The notes under the pieces: model-generated
What the model was told of the DNA's origin: nothing
What the model saw: only the letters and a program-made list of their open reading frames with translations
Database searches by the model: none
Part shown: positions 54,781 to 64,000 of the stretch, one piece after another
Position numbering within the stretch: the first letter of the stretch is position 1
Layout of the letters: each line of letters starts with the position of its first letter
Program-made: the position numbers and the translations under genes
Assembly (NCBI GenBank): GCA_018894105.1
Contig: CM032121.1
Location: 4,320,507 to 4,384,506, forward strand
Length of the DNA: 64,000 nt
Direction of reading: 5' to 3'
From: Jacaranda mimosifolia
Lineage: Eukaryota; Streptophyta; Magnoliopsida; Lamiales; Bignoniaceae

Positions 54781-56120
54781 GGCTTGAAAGGGGATCTAGA
54801 TATTTTGTTTAATTATTATTGAAGATTAATATAAAATTTTCAAATCAAACTATTAGTTGTGCTTTTATTAAGATTATGTAAGGTCTTTAACGAAAGAAAA
54901 TTTGTTTATTAGATACAAGGACCAAAACTTACATACCAGGTATCACAAGTAGTATATATTTGTTTTTGTTTGCATCTTGAGGAATTTTACTCCTAAAAAT
55001 TTTGGAAAAAAACAAACAAACACAAAACAATTTTGGGAAGATACATTATCATGCCACATAATGCACTCTTTGTGGAAAACTTGAAGAAGAAAAGGAAAAA
55101 GGCAAAGGGAGTGTTTCATTATGTTTCCCCAAAATAATATTATTTTGAAGAAATATAATTAAATATATCCTCATTTTCCCTCCAAAATGCACATTTTTCA
55201 ATATATACATATATATATATATATATTATATATACATCATATATTTTTTATTATTATTCTAATATTAAAAAAATCACTCAATTTCATTTTCACCTCAAAA
55301 ACTCAACAAAAAGCATTGATTTGACTGCTACAGTTATATATATATATATATATCTCCCCCAAAACATAAACAAACGTACCAAAAAAATAACTTTAACATT
55401 TTTCGATAATTCATTTCCCCAAAATACATAATAAAATCAAATAAAAAACATAATCAAACATTCGCAAAGGAATCTTGAAAAAAAAATATATCAATTGTTA
55501 GGCTATGGAAAGGTACTCTTCTAAAAGTTTGAAACCATTGAAGTTGTCGTATTACTGAAAAGTCAAAGCAAAAGAAAATCAAGGGAGTATTTGGTTATGT
55601 TTCCCCAGAACAAAATTGTTTTGGGGAAACATAATCAAACATGCACTCATTCTCTCTTCAAAATATCAAAAAAAAAAAAAAATTCAAAATACTCTCTTAT
55701 ATTCTTCATTATTTCTAAAACTTCTCCATTTTTCAATATATACATACATATATATTATACATGTCATATATATTTTGTTATTATTTTAACAATAAAAAAA
55801 CACTCAATCTCACTTTCACTCCAAAAACCCAACAAAAAAGTATTGATTTGACTGCTACAATAAAAAATATCTCCCCTCAAAACGTAAATAAATATACCAA
55901 AATTCTCCCAAACCAATTTTTAACTATTTTCCAAAACATAACAAAAAATCGATTACATTTCTCAACACAACTTTCACATTCTCCAATATCATTTTCAACA
56001 TTCATTCTCCCAAAATACATAATAAAATTACACAAAAAATATAACCAAACATTACCCAAGATAAACATTATGAAGGACAATAACTTCATTTTGATCGAAA
56101 AAAAACAATAACACATTTAA
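54781..56120. repeat. Dispersed MITE-like repeats
   Basis: Two related blocks (about 55090-55450 and 55575-56090) share TTATGTTTCCCCA, CTCATTTTC/CTCATTCTC and the AACAAAAA-CATTGATTTGACTGC words. The second is roughly the reverse complement of 12840-13190. Ends like GTTATGTTTCCCCA/ATAACCAAACA suggest an old MITE family. No gene. Confidence 0.5.
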
Positions 56121-56215
56121 CGAGTGCATTTTTAATTATTAAGTTGTAGGCGTGGTTCCACCCATATCTTGCTAAACATTTAAATTGAGAACCTTGAGCA
56201 AATTTTTCAACCACT
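56121..56215. other. Short spacer
   Basis: No feature recognised. Confidence 0.4.
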
Positions 56216-56945
56216 GTTTAACTATTATTTTAATTTACTAATAATATCCATTAGTAAAATAATAATATTATACCCACGCAAGACATACGAAGTCAAAAAA
56301 TTGAAAGAAAATCTCGATATTTTTGGGGGGTTTTTGTATACTTTGTAAAATATGGACATATTATACTGTCGTTTTAATGTGAAAGAAATCATGAATGGGT
56401 ATTTTTTAACTATTAGGAAGGTTTACGTTGGAGCTATTATTCAAATTTATTATTCATTTTATTAGAAAAAGTACTCAATTTTGACAGTTATGTACTCCAA
56501 AACTACATTTATGTACTTAATTTGTTAATGTTGTGCACTTATTTTTTATGTTTATGTACTTGTTTTTCAAAAGCCAAGATGAGATTCAATTCGATGCGTG
56601 CAACAATGCATGAGACACCCCAACGCGGCAAAATTGTGATTTGTTGAAGAAATAATTTGAATTCCCACATATTGAAATGATTTGGAATACAAACACCTAC
56701 ATTGAAGCACTTGCGTTTTATGCATTTTCATACTTGGATTGATCTTAACTTTTGATCGTAAATATTTGTATGCAATATACCTTAAAAAAAGAAATAAGGA
56801 AAAAATGTAGAAGGAAAAATAAGGAAATCTCACAAAAAATGGGGGGAAAAAAAAAGAGGAATACTAATTCTTTTCTTTAATTTTTTAATGATACTTTTTT
56901 TTTTTAGAGAAAAATGATAGGTTAAAAATGATTAAAAGTGCAAAT
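56216..56945. repeat. Extra copy of the unit tail
   Basis: Collinear with about 41148-41850 and with the end of the unit 1 tail: ACTAATAATATCCATTAGTA at the start, the AGTCAAAAAATTGAAA block and the purine-rich end with GGAATACTA. A segment at about 56400-56575, absent from the other copies, carries repeated TGTACTT/TGTACTCC words. Confidence 0.75.
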
Positions 56946-57486
56946 CGAAAAAAAAAAAATTGCGTGTTAACTTTATGAATGTCTCATTTCTTTGGCTATA
57001 GATTATAAATATTCACGAATTATGAATCATGATTTGAATAGTTTTTTTTTTTTACCCTTCTTTTGTAAGGCTTTATCATATACTATTCCATATTACTTGT
57101 CAATGAAATTTCTTGTATTTGGAAGTTTTAATTAATTAATCTCCATCCATCATAAAAAGATTTTGTATGTATTAAATATGAAAATATTAAATACATGTTG
57201 ATTGAATTAAATTAATACAATACACATTTGACTACTAATATTGCTTAATCCGTGTCCGGATATTTCCACCCCATATTAATTTTATTCAAATATTATGTCC
57301 ATTTGTTTTTTTGTTTTTTTTTTTTTAAAAAAAGAACTTGCACAAGTCATCCAATTTGACAAATAGAAAGAATCAGTCTTAAAAAAATTTAAGGTATGGT
57401 AGGAGGAAAATATTACGCTAAGTGTATACGAGGATACTATGAACTTTTCAAAGATATATTTTTGACTAAGAAGTATGTAAATTGAA
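56946..57486. other. AT-rich spacer
   Basis: Homopolymer-rich intergenic DNA; no gene recognised. Confidence 0.5.
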
Positions 57487-57792
57487 AAAAAATTGGCTGC
57501 CGAGGCATGTCAACTTTGCTATAGCTTTGGCTGGCCTAATGTTGAGTTGGAAGGTGATTGCTTGGCGGTGATTCAGGCGTTTCGAGATCACGATGATAAT
57601 TATTCTGTTATTGGTCCATTAATTTCATATGCTTGGGGTCGCCTCCAATTTACAAACTTTTGTTCTTTTTCTTATGTTAGGCGTACCTTCAATATTTCTA
57701 CTCATTTCCTTGCTAAGAGTGCTCTAGCCTTATCTTTGAATAAGATTTTAACTACTGATGTAATTTGTAATGCTTTTGCATTAGATCAATAA
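57487..57792 (+). pseudogene. RNase H-like (RVT_3) fragment of a LINE-type element
   Basis: Open frame encoding LAAEACQLCYSFGWPNVELEGDC-type sequence, then a Val-Ile-Gln-Ala helix and a C-terminal ANxLA-like part (STHFLAKSALALS): the RVT_3 RNase H fold found at the end of plant LINEs and in stand-alone decayed copies. The first catalytic Asp region is missing upstream and there is no suitable ATG. Ends at a TAA at 57790. Confidence 0.72.
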
Positions 57793-58320
57793 CAATATTT
57801 TGATGTGTTTTCTTCAATATATATATGGATTTAATTTGATTTTTTAAATTAAAAATACAACTTATGTATAAATAATCAACATTATTTATATTCTTCATTG
57901 AACATTTCATATAATAGATTAGCACCATGTGTCATTTTTTAATTGATTTTGTATCTTACATTCAATTCGTCTATAGTTGAATCATCAACACTTAACCAAG
58001 TCGGCAAACCTTCTTTTTTATTTTATTTGTCAAATACAAACACGTCTATACAATCATATGCTACAAGTCACACATTTGTATAAACTTTTTAATCATGTCA
58101 AAATTACCTATTTTCATCAGTACTTGTGGGAAATTCTCTACGATGAGGTCGATATAGAAAGAAAAAAAAAATCTACGGGGACCGGAATGTAGTCAATGTT
58201 GATCCTCAATTGGCAAAAAAGTTGAGGAAGGGGAACATAGTTTCATCCCCACATATACCCAATACCCATTTAAAAATTGATCTGTTATCATGGCCCATAT
58301 TGATTTACAAATTAAGTCAG
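57793..58320. other. Spacer at the unit 2/unit 3 boundary
   Basis: No gene recognised. Homology to unit 2 starts abruptly at about 58321, within an OST48 exon, which marks the duplication or rearrangement breakpoint. Confidence 0.6.
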
Positions 58321-59022
58321 TTGCAACATATGGTTCCCAACTAGTACCAGACCATTAAAAAATTTCCACAGAAAATTCCTGCAAGGATATCATAATTGGT
58401 GAAAGGAATTGGTCGATTCTTTGTGGTATTTTGATTTAGGTGGATTGGAGATGGGGACTGGGGTATTTCTGTCTTTCCCCCCTTCCACTCAATTGGAGCA
58501 TTGCCAGGTCATCATTTATCCTGTAAATTGCAGGCTCTTCTGTTTCGTCTACTTTCTTGTGCTCAAGGTTGACAGCTTTTTTTTCCCACTTTCACTCTAT
58601 AAAATTATTTTTTTTATTGAGTGGATTAGACACATCGTCGAACCACGTTAAATTTTGTTGTCATATTTCATTGAATTATTTTACGATTATTTCATAGTTT
58701 TCGCAATATATCCTCCTGGGTTTCAACAGTATTTTTGAAAGAAAATCTAGAGAAAGTCGAGCAGAACTGCTAGACAACTACAGAAGCGAATCAGGAGAGA
58801 GCTCCACTCAGTTATTCGAGCTGCCACTCTTCTGCACCCCCCGATCTGGTGCAGACAAACAAAGAGTGACCACCGTAAGGAAAACGTCTCTTTTGGTAGT
58901 AAGCAGTGCAGAGAAGCCATTTCCTAAAACAATTGACAGAAACTATAACAGAGATAGGTTTCTCAGGAACATAACGGTTGCTGAACATATCCAATGATCC
59001 AGAGAACATAATTATTCCTAGC
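58321..59022 (-). pseudogene. OST48: OST48 pseudogene fragment (unit 3)
   Basis: Counterpart of 22320-23552. On the minus strand: SGSLDMFSNR (exon start 59022), the RSG stretch before a frameshifted VQK part (about 58820), AVNLEHKKVDETEEPAIYRI followed by NDDL (about 58500-58575), and [22 protein letters not shown] (58321-58378). A GAA to TAA change in EWSG creates a nonsense codon absent from unit 2, while the 4-bp insertion of unit 2 is absent here. About 650 bp with the KSGNEQF exon are missing and replaced by unrelated AT-rich sequence (58575-58730). The fragment breaks off inside the exon at 58321. Confidence 0.87.
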
Positions 59023-59231
59023 CTGCAATTCATAATATTACTATAGGAATTTAGTGGTATTTCAGAAAAAGAAAAAAGGAGCAGCAGATCATCCTAAATT
59101 GAAATGATAACCTATTTTTGTCAACAACAAAAGCCTCATATAGAATCAACCAGGAAATATGACAAATTCATAAATTGGTGCGAGTTATTACATAGTGAGT
59201 TGGCACCATTCTTTTATTCCTCAAATTTCAT

Positions 59232-59239
59232 ATTCTAAG
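59232..59239. other. Empty site of the unit 2 MITE/MULE insertion
   Basis: Single attctaag between sequences matching 23700-23769 on one side and 34257 onward on the other. Confidence 0.88.
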
Positions 59240-59381
59240 CCAGCAAATTTTTCCAAACAAAGTCATTCTCTGATTAGTTACAGTATGAACGCGGATCTAT
59301 CATTCAATTTTCTAGTTGGACTTAGGCTTCACGCCTTTCTTTCTGAAGTGGGTTTGTGGTCCAAATTCCATTCCCTACGAC

Positions 59382-60017
59382 TAGGGTTGGGAATAAGAGA
59401 GGTTACTCGTTAGGATCTATAGCCTAGTCTACTTATAGCTTAGTTTGGTCTAGTCCATTTAATAAAAATGTCAGGTTAAAACTTAAAAAGAAACTTTTTT
59501 AACTAAATAGACTAAATTTAGGCCCTTCCGAACAACTTGCAAAGCCTACAAGTCGGCCCATTTATCGTTCTTCACATATAAAGTGCAATAATATTGATAT
59601 AATATTAAATAGCTAATTGTATTTGATTTTTTTAATTAGTTCTTTATGGAATCCGTTATTTTGCTTAGTATTATTTTTTGTTGAAATGATACCATTTTAT
59701 TCTTAAATTTAAACTTTCACAGTTATAAATTTGTTATTTATCATTTTGATTATTGCTTATCAAGGTCTATTACAAGCTTGATTATATTAAAAATTTAAAC
59801 TTATGTGATGTTTAAACTTAATGAAAATCTTCGTAGAAAATAGGCTTTAGGTAAGCTTTCAAGTCAAGCTAAGGCTTTAAAATTTATTAAAAGGGCTAGG
59901 TCTAACTTAAAAAAAACCTATAGTAGATAATAGACTAAGCTCAAGTTTTTCATTTGCATAATAGGACTGGTCTATTGAAGTCAAGGTCTAGCCTAACCTA
60001 GCCTATTTCCATGCCTA
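59382..60017. mobile_element. hAT-type MITE, AGGCCTA-rich family (unit 3)
   Basis: A 636-bp paralogue of 34434-35070, ends TAGGGTTGGGAATAAGAG and (reverse complement) TAGGCATGGAAATAGGCTAG, with perfect target duplications cctacgac (59374-59381, 60018-60025). Confidence 0.85.
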
Positions 60018-60025
60018 CCTACGAC

Positions 60026-61793
60026 ATAAACAGTAAAAAGCCCATCAAGTGAAGATTTGAAGCATCAATCAAGTTCATAGGCCCATATATTTATTTATTT
60101 ATAAAAGTAGGGAAAAGCCCTTTCTTTGAACTTTGGCTAAGGGTATCAAAATTAAACCCAATTAGATGATCCGATCATAATTCGTCTGAAAAATATCAAG
60201 TTTGGGTCGAATAAGGTTTGAATCAAAACTGACTCGAGAAAAAAGAATAAGGTTGGGTTAGTTTTGGGTCAACCCGTTAAACCTAAAAACAACAAGCGAC
60301 CCAATGAACCTAACCCAACCTAAAAAGATGTATTAACTTTGAAGAAAATTCAACTGTTATTCTTAATGAATTGGATGTTGATGTAGGTTGGTTAATGAGT
60401 TGTTTTTTATCATCGTACACATGATTTTATGCTATGGTGAGGTAATGCAATGTAACTTGAAGTTGAAAAATAGATTAGGATTGTTAAAGTTCTAGTCAAA
60501 ACCTTTAATACTTATATTATTATAAATAGTAAAAAAAAATTAAGATCATCTTCAAATGAATTTGTGTATTATTTAGGAGCATAATTATGAGGGCGATGAG
60601 TGAGAAATTGTGCCTCATCTTGATGAGGATATCTTATTAGCCATTCTCTTAAAAGATCATTTTAACCTTAAAAAAAATTTAAAAATTATTTTACCTAGAC
60701 AAGGGTCCACATCTTTTTTATTTGAGTCGCAACTCGATCTGACTTGACCAGGACTAAAGATTTGAAAGATACTATAAATCTAAACAAGATCAAACCGGTA
60801 CAAAAGCACCATATGGCATCGTACAAAAAATATTATTTCAACAACTATAAATGGAGACAACACAAATAATAACATGTTATGCACTTCCTTACTAGGCATT
60901 CTTTGAGTTCTTTCCAGTTCTCAGCCTATTTCTTCTTTATTCTTACTTGAATCTAGCCTTAGTAGAAGGCTACTTCCACTCTCTTGACGTATGTTTTTAT
61001 AATTAAGTCCAAATTCAAAATATTTGCATGGATCAAAATCGAAATCGAGATCTAGGTTATTTTTAAAATCCAGCTTAAACAAAAGATTTTGGATTCAGAG
61101 GGCATCACACCTCATAGGGAAAAAGATGTACAAACAAAAGTTTATTTTAGTATTTGGAAAATAAATTTAAGTAATGGGACAAAAATATATTCTTGCCTAT
61201 TTTCCATATAAGGTGTACCCTCTCAGCATATCCAAAAAACCGTGAAATCAAAAAGGATTAGATGATAAAATTATCTTTCATTCATGTATGGTTCAACGAT
61301 TAAATCTAATCTAATCTAATCTAATTTAATAAATATAAAGTGGAATGATAATAATTATATTTTAAATATTTTTTTTATATGATAGTGATGTGAATAAGTT
61401 AATTTTGTCCCTTTTTACTACGTCAACATATTTTCATATATGATATTCTATCAATATTTATTTTAATATTAATATAAAAATATTATATTGATTTAATTTT
61501 ATTGAAACTTCATATTTAATTTTAGCAGATACTCAATATATATATATATAACTTTTTATATTATTTTTCTAAGTTTATATATAACTTTTAAATTTAAAAT
61601 TATTTTTCAATACAACGCTATTTTAAAAATTAGTTTAAGCTTAAATTTCAACACCTGCAAAACACTTGCGTCTGCACAATCAAACTCATGCAGTCCTCAT
61701 TAAGAATGAACAACGAAGAGAAGTAAAAAGGCCATTTTCACCATGGAAAAAAAAAAAATATATATATATATATATATATGGAAATACAGCTTA
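60026..61793. other. Intergenic part of unit 3
   Basis: Collinear with 35079-36708 and 37391-37471, lacking the hAT element found there. A (TA)n tract lies at 61757-61780, just 3' of the class B gene. No gene seen. Confidence 0.75.

Positions 61794-64000
<2,207 letters not shown>

Overview
This is nuclear DNA from a flowering plant, most likely a eudicot. It is AT-rich and gene-poor, packed with plant transposons (Ty1-copia, a Ty3-gypsy-type LTR, MULE, hAT and PIF/Harbinger MITEs, LINE fragments), and carries plastid-type geranylgeranyl diphosphate synthase (GGPPS) genes. No species assignment is attempted.

The backbone is a head-to-tail tandem array of about three segmental duplicates. Each unit reads left to right: OST48-like remnant, GGPPS class B, GGPPS class A, then a non-coding tail; all genes are on the minus strand. 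Unit 1 (3903-7400) holds a B fragment cut by a copia element and a class A copy with a frameshifted transit peptide. Unit 2 (8358-41830) holds a split OST48 pseudogene, an intronless organic cation/carnitine transporter gene (18835-20397) inside the OST48 span, an intact B gene (37472-38551) and an intact A gene (39101-40258). Unit 3 (58321-64000) holds an OST48 remnant, an intact B gene (61794-62873) and an A gene running off the window. A further A-type pseudogene lies on the plus strand at 52441-53493. GGPPS joins isopentenyl diphosphate units into the C20 precursor of carotenoids, chlorophyll phytol, gibberellins and diterpenes. The two B copies are the more unusual proteins, and the unit 2 copy has changes at conserved catalytic or chain-length positions.

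Transposons have expanded unit 2. A 652-bp hAT-type MITE (23770-34248) carries inside it a 9.7-kb Mutator-like element with a broken MURA transposase, a broken Ulp1-like gene and four unrelated tandem arrays that all repeat a TGTACT/AGTACA core. The paralogous empty site of the MITE survives in unit 3 at 59232. Between 42162 and 51337 lies a compound retroelement: a TRIM-like LTR joined through a shared primer-binding site to an inverted copia LTR, which is split by a 3.4-kb solo LTR, followed by a decayed copia element in the opposite orientation.

Intact protein genes in view are one transporter, two class B GGPPS, one complete class A GGPPS and one partial class A GGPPS. The rest is pseudogene, transposon or AT-rich intergenic DNA. 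Coordinates of repeats without clear termini are approximate.
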